Shown here: piece by piece, positions 41,345 through 49,056 of the stretch
Position numbering within the stretch: the stretch's first letter is position 1
Layout of the letters: each line of letters opens with the position of its first letter
Source: DATJPD01 sp036394195
GTDB taxonomy: Bacteria > Pseudomonadota > Alphaproteobacteria > CACIAM-22H2
Assembly (NCBI GenBank): GCA_036394195.1
Contig: DASWFO010000187.1
Span: 1 to 49,056 of the forward strand
Direction: 5' to 3'
DNA length: 49,056 nt
Position numbers and translations under genes: made by a program
The notes under the pieces: generated by a model
Seen by the model: the letters and a program-made list of their open reading frames with translations, nothing else
What the model was told of the DNA's origin: nothing
Database searches by the model: none

Positions 41345-42868
41345 ATGAGGGTCACGTCGTGGATGGTCCGCTGGGGCATCGCCCTGGCGGTGATCGCCGG
41401 CATTGCGCAGACGCCGGCTCATGCGCAAACGTTGCGCATCGGCTTGGCCGAAGATCCGGATATCCTCGATCCGACTTTGGCGCGAACCTTCGTCGGGCGG
41501 ATCGTCTTCGCGGCCCTCTGCGACAAGCTGGTCGACATCGATGAGACGCTCAAGATCGCGCCCCAGCTCGCCACCAGCTGGGACTGGGCGCCCGACAACA
41601 AGTCGATCGTGTTCAAGCTCCGCCAGGGCGTGACCTTCCAGGACGGCGAGCCGTTCGACGCCGAGGCCGTGAAGTTCAACATCGAGCGCCATAAGACCAT
41701 GCCGGGCTCCAACCGGCGCGGCGAGCTGGTGCCGGTGACGTCGGTGGACGTCATTGACCCGCACACGGTCCGGCTGAACCTGTCGGGGCCGTTCGCGCCG
41801 CTGCTGGCGCTGCTGTCGGACCGCGCCGGGATGATGGTCTCGCCGAAGGCGGCGCGCGAAGCCGGCGAGAAGTTCGGCGCCAAGCCGGTCTGCTCGGGGC
41901 CGTTCAAGTTCGTGGAGCGGGTGGCCCAGGACCGGATCGTGTTCGAGCGCTATCCGGGCTACTGGAACAAGGACGCCATCCATTTCGACCGCGTGGTCTA
42001 TCTGCCGGTCGTGGACAACACGGTGCGCCTGGCCAATCTGCAATCGGGCCAGCTCGACTTTATCGAGCGCGTGGCGCCGTCGGATGCGCCGGCGGTCGCC
42101 CGCGATAGCCGCTTCAAGCTGGCGCGGCTGGTCGGGCTCGGCTACCAGGGGATCACGATCAACCTCGCCAAGAGCGATATGGCGCAGAAGAACCCGCTCG
42201 GCCGCGACGCACGGGTGCGCGAGGCCTTCGAGCTGTCGCTCGATCGCGACGCGATCGTGCAGGTCGCCATGGAAGGCGAGGCGCTGGCCGGCAATGCGTG
42301 GGTCTCGCCCAAGAATCCGTATTATCCGAAGAACACTCCGATCCCTAAGCGCGATGTCGCAAAAGCCAAGGCCCTCCTGAAGGATGCCGGAGTCCCCAAC
42401 CCGAGCTTCACGCTCATGACGCCGACAACCAACGAAGCGCAGAAGCTCGCCCAGATCATCCAGGCGATGGCCGGCGAGGCCGGGTTCGACATCAAGATCC
42501 AGTCGACCGAGTTCTCGACCTCGCTCGACCTCGCCGACAAGGGCCAATTCGAGGCGTATGTGCTGGAATGGAGCGGCCGGTCGGACCCAGACGGCAACGT
42601 CTATCCGATGCACTACACGAACGGGGCCATCAACTATTCCGGCTACTCGAAGCCGGAGACCGACGCGGCCCTAGACGACGCCCGACGCTCGCTCGACCCG
42701 GCCGAACGCCTGAAGGCGTATGAGCGGCATGCCGCGATCGAGAGTAAAGACCGGCCGATCGTGTACCTCTATCACCGCAACTGGCTGTGGGCCTATACGG
42801 GCAAGCTCAGCGGTTTGCGCCCCGTCCCCGACGGCCTGGTGCGGCTGCAGGACCTGAAATTCAACTGA
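41345..42868 (+). CDS. dppA: Peptide ABC transporter substrate-binding protein, copy 1 (SBP_bac_5)
   Basis: This 507-residue family 5 extracytoplasmic solute-binding protein has a Sec signal (MRVTSWMVRWGIALAVIAGIAQTPAHAQ) and the core LRIGLAEDPDILDPTLARTFVGRIVFAALCDKLVDID, KLRQGVTFQDGEPFDAEAVKFNIERH, CSGPFKFVERVAQDRIVFERYPGYW. ATG at 41345 follows AGGAGG at 41335-41340. It is directly followed by a second, similar binding protein. Roughly 70 percent similar in sequence by eye; the two differ in the C-terminal ligand lobe region (NVYPMHYTNGAINYSGYSKPETDAA). Confidence 0.92.
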   Translation: MRVTSWMVRWGIALAVIAGIAQTPAHAQTLRIGLAEDPDILDPTLARTFVGRIVFAALCDKLVDIDETLKIAPQLATSWDWAPDNKSIVFKLRQGVTFQDGEPFDAEAVKFNIERHKTMPGSNRRGELVPVTSVDVIDPHTVRLNLSGPFAPLLALLSDRAGMMVSPKAAREAGEKFGAKPVCSGPFKFVERVAQDRIVFERYPGYWNKDAIHFDRVVYLPVVDNTVRLANLQSGQLDFIERVAPSDAPAVARDSRFKLARLVGLGYQGITINLAKSDMAQKNPLGRDARVREAFELSLDRDAIVQVAMEGEALAGNAWVSPKNPYYPKNTPIPKRDVAKAKALLKDAGVPNPSFTLMTPTTNEAQKLAQIIQAMAGEAGFDIKIQSTEFSTSLDLADKGQFEAYVLEWSGRSDPDGNVYPMHYTNGAINYSGYSKPETDAALDDARRSLDPAERLKAYERHAAIESKDRPIVYLYHRNWLWAYTGKLSGLRPVPDGLVRLQDLKFN

Positions 42869-42881
42869 CCGGCGGCCGGAT

Positions 42882-44414
42882 ATGACGCCGATGCTTGCAA
42901 AGGGGCGTGGAGCCGCCCTCGGCGCCGTGCTGGCGTTGGTGCTGGTATTCGGCGCGGCATCGTCGCACGGACAGGTGCTGCGCGTCGGCTTGGCCGAGGA
43001 TCCCGACATCCTCGATCCGACCCTGGCGCGGACCTTCGTCGGCCGGATCGTGTTCTCCGCACTCTGCGACAAGCTGTTCGACATCGACGAGCAGCTGAAG
43101 ATCGTGCCGCAGCTCGCCACGGCCTACGAGTGGTCGGGGGACCACAAGTCGCTGCTGATCAAGCTGCGCCGCGGCGTCACGTTCCACGACGGCGAGAAAC
43201 TCGATGCCCAGGCGGTCAAGTTCAATCTCGACCGCCACTTCACCCTGCCGGGCTCGTCCCGCCGCACCGAGATGGGGCCGATCACGCGCGTCGACGTCGT
43301 CGATCCCGACACGGTCCGGATCGAGATGTCGTCGCCGTTCGCACCCTTGTTGGCGACGTTGGCCGACCGCGCCGGCATGATGGTGGCGCCCGAAGCCGCG
43401 CGCGCGGCGGGCGCCAATTTCGCCGCCAATCCGATCTGTTCCGGTCCCTTCCGGTTCGTCAGCCGGGTGGCGCAGGACCGGATCGTGCTCGACCGCTATT
43501 CCGGCTACTGGAACAAGGACGCGATCCATTTCGACCGCGTCGTCTATGTGCCGATGGTCGATTCGACGGTGCGCCTGGCGAATCTGCAATCCGGCCAGCT
43601 CGACTTCATCGAGCGCGCGGCGGCCTCCGACATCCCGGCGGTCGAGAGCGACCGCCGGTTCAAGATCTCGCGGATCGTCGACATCGGCTATTACGGGATC
43701 ACGATCAACGTCGGCAAGAGCGAGCTTGCGCAAAAGACTCCGCTCGGGCGCGATCCGCGCGTCCGCGAAGCGCTCGACCTGTCGCTCGATCGCGAGGCCC
43801 TCGTGCAGGTCGTCATGGAGGGTGAGGCCGAGCCTGGGAACCAATGGGTGGCGCCCGGCAATCCGTACTACGCCAAGAACTTTCCGATTCCCAAGCGCGA
43901 CGTCGCCCGGGCCAGAGCCCTGCTGCGCCAGGCCGGAACGCCCAATCCCGCGGTCACGCTCCTGACCCCGACGACGTCGGACGCCCAAAAGCTCGGCCAG
44001 GTCGTGCAGGCGATGGCCCAGGAGGCGGGCTTCGACATCAAGCTCCAGTCGACGGAATTCACCACCTCGCTCGCGATGGCGGACAAGGGACAGTTCGAGG
44101 CGTATGTCGTGGCCTGGAGCGGCCGCGCCGATCCCGACGGCAACATCCAGACCCGGCTCACCTGCAAAGGGCCGACGAACTATTCCGGCTACTGTGACGC
44201 GGAGGTCGATACGCTGATCGACGAGGCGCGCACCACGCTCGAGCCCGCCGAGCGCGCCCGTGCCTATGAACAGGTAGCGGCGAAGGTGCTCGCCGATCGG
44301 CCGATCATCTACCTCCTTCACCGCAAGTGGCTGTGGGCCTATAGCGCGCGGTTGAGCGGTGTGCGCCTGGTGCCGGACGGCCTCCTCAGGGTCCAAGACC
44401 TGAAGTTGAACTGA
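42882..44414 (+). CDS. Peptide ABC transporter substrate-binding protein, copy 2 (SBP_bac_5)
   Basis: The 510-residue paralogue of the previous protein has its own signal (LGAVLALVLVFGAASSHGQ) and nearly the same LRVGLAEDPDILDPTLARTFVGRIVFSALCDKLFDID start. It differs around NIQTRLTCKGPTNYSGYCDAEVDTLIDEART where two Cys are introduced (TC and YC), possibly a disulfide near the ligand pocket. It lies 13 nt after copy 1. Two tandem binding proteins feeding one pair of permeases would widen the range of ligands taken up. Confidence 0.92.
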   Translation: MTPMLAKGRGAALGAVLALVLVFGAASSHGQVLRVGLAEDPDILDPTLARTFVGRIVFSALCDKLFDIDEQLKIVPQLATAYEWSGDHKSLLIKLRRGVTFHDGEKLDAQAVKFNLDRHFTLPGSSRRTEMGPITRVDVVDPDTVRIEMSSPFAPLLATLADRAGMMVAPEAARAAGANFAANPICSGPFRFVSRVAQDRIVLDRYSGYWNKDAIHFDRVVYVPMVDSTVRLANLQSGQLDFIERAAASDIPAVESDRRFKISRIVDIGYYGITINVGKSELAQKTPLGRDPRVREALDLSLDREALVQVVMEGEAEPGNQWVAPGNPYYAKNFPIPKRDVARARALLRQAGTPNPAVTLLTPTTSDAQKLGQVVQAMAQEAGFDIKLQSTEFTTSLAMADKGQFEAYVVAWSGRADPDGNIQTRLTCKGPTNYSGYCDAEVDTLIDEARTTLEPAERARAYEQVAAKVLADRPIIYLLHRKWLWAYSARLSGVRLVPDGLLRVQDLKLN

Positions 44415-44426
44415 AAGACACGCCGC

Positions 44427-45368
44427 ATGTTCAACTACCTGTTCCAGCGGCTCGCGACGATCGTGCCGACGCTGTTTTTCGTGTCGATCCTGATCTTCGG
44501 GCTGCAGCAGCTGCTGCCCGGCGATCCGGCGGTGGCGCTGTCCGGCGAGGACCGCGATCCGAACGTGATCGCGTACCTGCACCAGAAACTGCACCTCGAT
44601 GAGCCGCTGCCGGTCCGCTACGGCTACTGGCTGGGTGCGTTGCTGCATGGCGACCTCGGCGAATCCATCCGCATCCAGCGGCCGGTGCTCGATCTGATCC
44701 TGGAGAAGCTGCCGGTCACCCTGCAGCTCGCGTCGATGGCGATCGTGATCGCGATCCTGATCGGGGTGTCGGCGGGCGTCATCTCGGCGGTGAAGCGCGA
44801 CACCGTGTGGGACTACGCGGCCAACGTGTTCGCGCTGTGGGGGCTGTCGACGCCGAATTTCTGGCTCGGCATCATGATGATCCTGTTGTTCGCGGTGACG
44901 CTCGGCTGGCTGCCCGCGTCGGGGTACGTGAGCCCGTTCGAGGACCTGAGGGCGAACCTGGCGGCGATGATCATGCCGGCCTTCGTGCTCGGCAATTCCT
45001 TCGCCGCCGTGCTGATGCGGCATACGCGCAGCGCCATGCTGCAGACGCTCAATGCCGATTACGTGCGGACCGCCCGCGCCAAGGGCCTCGACGAGCGTGT
45101 CGTGGTGCTGCGTCATGCGCTGCGCAACGCGCTGGTTCCGGTGATCACGCTGGGCGCGCTGGGCTTCGGCGAGCTCCTGGGCGGGACCGTCCTGACCGAG
45201 ACGATCTTCACCGTGCCTGGGTTCGGCAAGCTGATCGTGGACGCCGTGTTCAACCGCGACTACGCCGTGGTGCAGGGAGTCGTGCTGTTCACCGCGACCG
45301 CCTATATCACGCTGAACCTGCTCGCCGACCTCGGGTACTTTCTGGTCAACCCACGGATGCGCGGCTGA
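44427..45368 (+). CDS. dppB: Peptide ABC transporter permease (DppB/OppB family)
   Basis: This 313-residue inner-membrane permease has the start MFNYLFQRLATIVPTLFFVSILIFGLQQLLPGDPAVAL, about six TM segments and the EAA loop region TRSAMLQTLNADYVRTARAKGLDERVVVLRHALRNALVPVITLGAL that contacts the ATPases. It ends with the TLNLLADLGYFLVNPRMRG typical of DppB. Its stop and the next start share TGATG. Confidence 0.93.
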   Translation: MFNYLFQRLATIVPTLFFVSILIFGLQQLLPGDPAVALSGEDRDPNVIAYLHQKLHLDEPLPVRYGYWLGALLHGDLGESIRIQRPVLDLILEKLPVTLQLASMAIVIAILIGVSAGVISAVKRDTVWDYAANVFALWGLSTPNFWLGIMMILLFAVTLGWLPASGYVSPFEDLRANLAAMIMPAFVLGNSFAAVLMRHTRSAMLQTLNADYVRTARAKGLDERVVVLRHALRNALVPVITLGALGFGELLGGTVLTETIFTVPGFGKLIVDAVFNRDYAVVQGVVLFTATAYITLNLLADLGYFLVNPRMRG

Positions 45369-46243
45369 TGAGCGCAACTGCCGACATCGCCGCCCCCGTC
45401 CGCGAGCTGACGCCGGCACAGCGTGCCTGGCGCCGGCTGGTCCGCCGCCGGGGCGCCATGGTGGCACTGGCGGTGATCCTGTTCTTCGTGGCACTTGCGG
45501 TGCTCGCCCCCTACATCGCCCCGTACGATCCGCTGAAGACGAACTTCCTGGCCGTGCGCAAGCCGCCCGGCGGCGCCTATCTGTTCGGCACGGACGAGAT
45601 CGGGCGCGACATGCTGTCGCGCGTGATCTGGGGCGCGCGCGCATCGCTGCTGGCGGGCGTGGTGTCGGTGACCATCGCCCTGACCTTGGGCGTGCCGCTC
45701 GGCATGCTCGCCGGTTACATGGGCCGCTGGGTCGACGCGCTGATCTCGCGGATGACCGATGCGATGCTGGCCTGCCCGCCGCTGATCCTTGCCATAGCGC
45801 TCGCCTACACCCTGGGGCCGAGCCTCACCAGTGCCATGATTGCGATCGGCGTCACCACCACGCCGGTGTTCGCCCGCTTGGCGCGGGCGCAGGTGCTGAC
45901 GGTCAAGACCGAGGATTATGTCGAGGCGGCGCGGGCAATCGGCAATTCGCATCTCCGGATTGCCGTGCGCCACATCCTGCCAAATATCGTGCCGCCGCTG
46001 CTGGTCCAGGTGACGCTCGCCATCGCCGCCGCAATCATTGCCGAGGCCAGCCTGTCGTTTCTCGGCCTTGGCCAGCAGCCGCCCGCACCCAGCTGGGGCA
46101 GCATGCTGAACGTCGCCAAGAACTACATCGGCAACGCGCCGTGGATGGCGGTCTGGCCGGGCGTGTCGATCTTCCTGGTCGTGCTGTCGTTCAATCTGCT
46201 GGGCGATGGCCTGCGCGACGCGCTCGACCCGAGGCACCGCTGA
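45368..46243 (+). CDS. dppC: Peptide ABC transporter permease (DppC/OppC family)
   Basis: This 291-residue permease has the DppC plan: cytoplasmic N-terminus (AQRAWRRLVRRRGAMVALAVILFFVALAVLAPYIAPYDP), FGTDEIGRDMLSRVIWGARASL, EAA loop VLTVKTEDYVEAARAIGNSHLRIAVRHILPNIVPPLL and ASLSFLGLGQQPPAPSWGSML. It ends NLLGDGLRDALDPRHR, the classic C-terminus. It is the last gene of the operon that starts at 38485. Confidence 0.93.
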   Translation: MSATADIAAPVRELTPAQRAWRRLVRRRGAMVALAVILFFVALAVLAPYIAPYDPLKTNFLAVRKPPGGAYLFGTDEIGRDMLSRVIWGARASLLAGVVSVTIALTLGVPLGMLAGYMGRWVDALISRMTDAMLACPPLILAIALAYTLGPSLTSAMIAIGVTTTPVFARLARAQVLTVKTEDYVEAARAIGNSHLRIAVRHILPNIVPPLLVQVTLAIAAAIIAEASLSFLGLGQQPPAPSWGSMLNVAKNYIGNAPWMAVWPGVSIFLVVLSFNLLGDGLRDALDPRHR

Positions 46244-46260
46244 GCCCATAGCGCGGTCGC

Positions 46261-46320
46261 CATCGCGAGGAGCTCCAATTTCCTGCAGGGCGCGAAGCCG
46301 CCCGCAAACCCAGGGCGACG
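46261..46320. repeat. Partial copy of the TCATYGCGAG palindromic repeat
   Basis: CATCGCGAGGAG, then CAATTTCCTGCAGGGCGCGAAG and CCCGCAAACCCAGGGCGACGA align with the left half of the element at 22035-22182 with a few substitutions. The right terminal inverted repeat (CTCGCAATGA) is missing. The internal hairpin is imperfect. Confidence 0.7.
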
Positions 46321-46372
46321 ATGCGAGCCAGTGGCTGGGATTACCGTCGGTGGCGGCCGCCCCCCAAAACCC

Positions 46373-46476
46373 ACGCAATACTGCAATACTTTCGCAAGCC
46401 GCTGGAAACGCTCGCGAATAAGCGCAAAAAGAATTGCGGCCCGGTTTTTCGCCAGCGCAATTCTGCAATTCTTTTC
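46373..46476. repeat. Direct and inverted repeat cluster based on GCAATWCT
   Basis: GCAATACT occurs twice in tandem near 46375-46390 and GCAATTCT twice in tandem at 46457-46472, each followed by a T-rich TTTCG. In addition AAAAGAATTGC (46427-46437) is an exact inverted copy of GCAATTCTTTT (46465-46475), so a stem-loop with a 27-nt loop is possible. It might end transcription of the dpp operon. Confidence 0.55.
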
Positions 46477-46628
46477 GTCCCACGGATGATGCCCAATGTA
46501 TCACCCTGGAAACCGGGTCAACGCATCAACGGTTCGGGGAATCCTCTGGCCCAGCGCGCAAATTCGTGTGTCGGACCGTTGACGTGACCGTCGACCGTTG
46601 ATTCAACCGATCCAGTGGCCAAAGCGCC

Positions 46629-47189
46629 TCAATCCAGGAGCCGCCGGCTTTCCGGCGCGTGCGGATAGCGCTTCTTCTCGATGGCGTAATAGGCGCTGAG
46701 CAGCGGCTCGTCGATGCGGAGCCGGCGCCGCACCTCGCCGAGGGTTCGGCCGAGATGAGCGCCGTAGTCGACCTGGTTGAGCGGCGGGCTCTCGCAGAGG
46801 AATGCCAGCCGCACGGCGTCGCGGAACACCCGCACGTCCTCGCGGGTGAAGCGGTAGATGCCCGGGTACAGCCGTTCGGCGACCAGGGTGAACAGCCTTT
46901 CTTCGGTCGCGCTCAGCCGGTTCGTGCTGCCCATGGTGAAGCCGATGACGAAGGCTTCGTCCTTCGCCAGCAGGCCGCGCCCGAGAACGCAATGAATGTA
47001 ATCGTGGGTCTTGAGGTCGACCGCGCCGTGGAACAGGTTGTATCTCGGGTTCTCGGCGAGGCGCACCATCAACGGAATGTCGTCGGGGGCGGCACCGACG
47101 CACGAAAGCTCCGCCGCGGCCTCACGCAAGGTCATGTCCTTGCGCGACAGCGGCACAGACCAGTCGGCATAGCTCAGCATTGCGAGCAT
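46629..47189 (-). CDS. Conserved uncharacterised protein
   Basis: This 186-residue soluble protein has no signal or TM. Notable segments are DDIPLMVRLAENPRYNLFHGAVDLKTHDYIHCVLGRGLLAKDEAFVIGFTMGSTNRLSATEERLFTLVAERLYP and DEPLLSAYYAIEKKRYP. The HDYIHxxLGRG motif with nearby Glu/Asp looks like a metal-binding helix. I recall similar sequences in cyanobacteria and proteobacteria with unassigned function. ATG at 47189 follows GGGAGA; ATG at 47180 is an alternative. It is divergent from queG. Confidence 0.8.
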   Translation of the reverse strand: MLAMLSYADWSVPLSRKDMTLREAAAELSCVGAAPDDIPLMVRLAENPRYNLFHGAVDLKTHDYIHCVLGRGLLAKDEAFVIGFTMGSTNRLSATEERLFTLVAERLYPGIYRFTREDVRVFRDAVRLAFLCESPPLNQVDYGAHLGRTLGEVRRRLRIDEPLLSAYYAIEKKRYPHAPESRRLLD

Positions 47190-47291
47190 GGAGCCGTTCT
47201 CCCGGCCTTTGTTGCTTCTAAGGGTAATATGGGAAGCGTGACGGCCACGGAAAAGGCGCGCCGGCCTTCGCGGCGCGTTACAATTTTTGGC

Positions 47292-48410
47292 ATGGCCACT
47301 GCTCACGATCAGATCCGCGCCCGGGCGCTTGAGCTCGGCTTCGATGCCGTGGGGTTCGCCCGCGCCGAGAGCTCGGCGGCGGCGCGCGGCCATCTGGCCG
47401 AGTTCGTCGCCCAGGGCTTGCACGGCGACATGGGCTGGATGAAGGAGACGGCCGGGCGGCGCGCCGATCCGAAGACTCTGTGGCCGGAGGCGCGGAGTGC
47501 CGTCGTGGTGGCGCTGAATTACGGGCCGGCGGGTGATCCGCTGGCGAGCCTCGGCGAACCCGACCGCGGCACGGTCAGTGTGTACGCCCGCGGCCGCGAC
47601 TACCACGACGTCATGAAAAAACGCCTGCGCGTGTTGGCGCGCTGGATGCACGAGACCTTCGCCGCCGAGGTGAAGCTGTTCGTCGACACGGCGCCGCTGA
47701 TGGAAAAACCGCTCGCGGCGGCGACCGAACTCGGCTGGCAGGGCAAGCACACCAATCTCGTCTCGCGCCGCTTCGGATCCTGGCTGTTCCTCGGCGAGGT
47801 GCTGACCAGCCTCGACCTGGCGCCCGATCCGGCCGAAGCCGATTACTGCGGCGAATGCCGGCGCTGTCTCGATGTCTGCCCGACGCGGGCGTTCCCGGAG
47901 CCCTATCGGCTCGACGCGCGCCGCTGCATCTCGTATCTCACCATCGAGCACAAAGGGCATATCGCGCGCGAGTTCCGGGCCGCGATGGGCAACCGCATCT
48001 ATGGCTGCGACGACTGCCTGGCCGTCTGCCCGTGGAACAAGTTCGCGACGCCGACGGCGACCGCGGAATTCCGCGGCCGCGATGATCTGGCGGCGCCGCG
48101 CCTGGCCGAGCTCGCGGCGCTCGACGACGCGGCGTTCCGCGCCCATTTCTCCGGCTCGCCGATCAAGCGGATCGGCCGCGACCGCTTCGTGCGCAACGTG
48201 CTGATTGCGATCGGCAACAGCGGCGAGCCGGCGCTCGCCGCTTCGGCCGCCCGGCTCCTGCGGGATCCCTCACCGCTGGTCCGCGCCATGGCGGTGTGGG
48301 CCGTGGCGCGGCTCCTGCGGCCGGAGGAGTTCGCCGCGCTGGCACGTGATGCGCGCCCCGGCGAGCGCGATCCCGACGTGCGAGCCGAATGGAACGCGGA
48401 CGCCGGTTAG
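47292..48410 (+). CDS. queG: Epoxyqueuosine reductase
   Basis: This 372-residue cobalamin- and Fe-S-dependent enzyme reduces epoxyqueuosine to queuosine in the tRNA wobble position, the last step of the pathway. It has HGDMGWMKETAGRRADP and VVVALNYGP at the N-terminus, VDTAPLMEKPLAAATELGWQGKHTNLVSRRFGSWLFLGEV, and two [4Fe-4S] ligand sets, CGECRRCLDVCPTRAF and CDDCLAVCPWNKF. A C-terminal HEAT-like helix pair (NVLIAIGNSGEPALAASAARLLRDPSPLVRAMAVWAVARLL) is normal. ATG at 47292 gives the typical start; ATG at 47229 would add 21 residues. Confidence 0.94.
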   Translation: MATAHDQIRARALELGFDAVGFARAESSAAARGHLAEFVAQGLHGDMGWMKETAGRRADPKTLWPEARSAVVVALNYGPAGDPLASLGEPDRGTVSVYARGRDYHDVMKKRLRVLARWMHETFAAEVKLFVDTAPLMEKPLAAATELGWQGKHTNLVSRRFGSWLFLGEVLTSLDLAPDPAEADYCGECRRCLDVCPTRAFPEPYRLDARRCISYLTIEHKGHIAREFRAAMGNRIYGCDDCLAVCPWNKFATPTATAEFRGRDDLAAPRLAELAALDDAAFRAHFSGSPIKRIGRDRFVRNVLIAIGNSGEPALAASAARLLRDPSPLVRAMAVWAVARLLRPEEFAALARDARPGERDPDVRAEWNADAG

Positions 48411-48708
48411 GGCGTGAACTCATAAACCCGCCTTCGACCAGCTTGCCCGAGTCCGCTTTAGAAGCGTAAGCGGCCGTCACTCGCCACTGGCGACACTTCA
48501 GGAATCGTGCCAATAACGGACCTGGTAAGTAGTAACTAAAATGGCCGTCAAGGGTGCTCACGAATTCTGTTTCGGCCACTATCGGCCGCGAGAATGGATT
48601 TTCCCGCGCGAGCACGCTACGAGAGAAATCTTGCCTCCGGATTGGCGGGACGTAATCCGCGGTAACAATGCATTCTGGAAGGTCGGTCGGCAAGTGACGG
48701 TGCCTCGT
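48411..48708. other. Intergenic region of lower GC content
   Basis: The 298 nt between queG and the AraC-type gene have visibly lower GC than the rest of the window. An ATG at 48541 opens a 71-codon frame with no ribosome site and no recognisable family; it runs into the antisense of the AraC gene. No terminator is evident. Confidence 0.4.
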
Positions 48709-49056
48709 TCAGCCCGTCTGAAGGCCGGCCTCGAATATGCGCTTCTTCTGACGTGAGCCATCTTTTGCTGCGAAATCGGCTGGCGAGATGCCTTTACGAC
48801 CAAACCTTTTGCGGTAGGCTCCCGGCGCCAAGCCTACGGCCTTGCGAAATACACGTGCAAATGAGGCCACGTCCTCATAGCCGAGCGAGTGGGCGATCTG
48901 CTTCTGCGAAGTGTTCCCGCCCTCCAGGAGCTCGCGCGCTCGCGCAATGCGAACGGCCCGACAATACTCGATCGGGCTCATGCCCGTTGCACTCGCGAAC
49001 CGCCGCAGCAGCGTGCGCCGTTCCAGTCCCGCGGCCGTCGCCATGGCCGCAAGGGA
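48709..49056 (-). CDS. AraC family transcriptional regulator, C-terminal DNA-binding part (truncated by window end)
   Basis: The visible C-terminal 115 residues hold both HTH motifs of an AraC/XylS regulator: LAAMATAAGLERRTLLRRFASATGMSPIEYCRAVRIARARELLEGG and QIAHSLGYEDVASFARVFRKAVGLAPGAYRKRFG. The first HTH with MSPIEYCRAVRI is like the GlxA group whose N-terminal domain is DJ-1/PfpI-like, but that part lies beyond 49056. The frame is open to the window edge, so the ATG at 49044 is internal. The target is unknown. Confidence 0.9.
   Translation of the reverse strand, partial: SLAAMATAAGLERRTLLRRFASATGMSPIEYCRAVRIARARELLEGGNTSQKQIAHSLGYEDVASFARVFRKAVGLAPGAYRKRFGRKGISPADFAAKDGSRQKKRIFEAGLQTG

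Larger units (their letters stand above)
46244..46628. other. 385-nt intergenic region without a supported gene; holds repeats
   Basis: The region lies between convergent dppC and the gene at 46629-47189. It contains a truncated copy of the 22035-type repeat (46261-46320), then a GC-poor block with repeated GCAATWCT motifs (46373-46476). No ORF here has a convincing ribosome site or a recognisable family. Confidence 0.55.

Noticed and set aside
40070..42613. Long minus-strand open frame opposite dppD, dppF and dppA
   Set aside because: Antisense shadow of recognised transporter genes; composition is typical of reverse-complement high-GC coding DNA.
42861..45644. Long minus-strand open frame of about 927 codons opposite the second binding protein and permeases
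   Set aside because: Antisense to well-supported genes, no ribosome site and no recognisable domain.
48541..48756. Plus-strand frame of 71 codons after queG
   Set aside because: ATG has no ribosome site, no recognisable domain, and its end is antisense to the AraC-type gene.

Overview
The window is about 49 kb of dense, high-GC bacterial DNA with no rRNA, tRNA, CRISPR array or complete mobile element that I can see. Gene content points to a metabolically versatile soil or water alphaproteobacterium, probably Hyphomicrobiales or a neighbouring order: a Bug-type tripartite tricarboxylate transporter protein, TRAP and peptide ABC transporters, an NDUFS4-like complex I subunit, a PAS_5 protein, DUF1127, xdhABC, and intergenic palindromic repeats of the kind common in that group. 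The genus cannot be fixed from this sequence.

Layout. 1-2.5 kb: end of a Bug-type solute-binding protein, an exported intradiol dioxygenase, a glycine-zipper lipoprotein and a luciferase-like monooxygenase. 2.6-7.7 kb: an ECF42-type sigma factor block with three DGPF/YCII proteins, a VOC protein, SRPBCC proteins and an ArsR-SRPBCC pair; two promoters share the same bipartite motif. 7.7-10 kb: a DUF1127 protein, three tandem paralogous small secreted proteins each followed by a GC-rich hairpin, and a divergent TetR regulator; operator-like motifs lie on both sides of the divergent region together with a CRP-type palindrome. 10-12.6 kb: PAS_5 protein, NDUFS4-like protein, a shortened GlcG-like gene and a frameshifted EamA transporter. 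12.7-17.6 kb: an operon of a methylsuccinyl-CoA-dehydrogenase-like acyl-CoA dehydrogenase, a two-domain 3-hydroxyacyl-CoA dehydrogenase and a 2-methylfumaryl-CoA isomerase (Mct)-like enzyme, followed by a small secreted protein. 17.7-19.5 kb: two FkbM methyltransferases.

19.6-26.4 kb: pcaF divergent from a TRAP transporter (dctPQM) that runs into an IlvD/Edd sugar-acid dehydratase and a YqaA membrane protein. 26.4-30.5 kb: GlcG/HbpS, a DUF188 protein, two small exported proteins and a molybdopterin oxidoreductase, all on the minus strand. 30.5-38.3 kb: an amidase with an unusual repeated N-terminal extension, then a MraY/WecA-like transferase and the xanthine dehydrogenase genes xdhC, xdhB and xdhA on the minus strand. 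38.4-46.2 kb: DUF1028 protein and a complete peptide-type ABC transporter (two ATPases, two tandem binding proteins, two permeases) behind a strong sigma-54-type -24/-12 element. 46.6-49 kb: an uncharacterised conserved protein, queG and the end of an AraC-type regulator.

The most interesting unit is the 12.7-17.2 kb operon. It appears to join a late ethylmalonyl-CoA pathway step (methylsuccinyl-CoA to mesaconyl-C1-CoA) to a 3-hydroxypropionate bi-cycle step (mesaconyl-C1-CoA to mesaconyl-C4-CoA). Next are the regulatory signals read directly from the DNA: a repeated ECF42-like promoter, a probably leaderless arsR start buried in a 40-nt palindrome, a sigma-54 promoter in front of the peptide transporter, and paired TetR-like operators.
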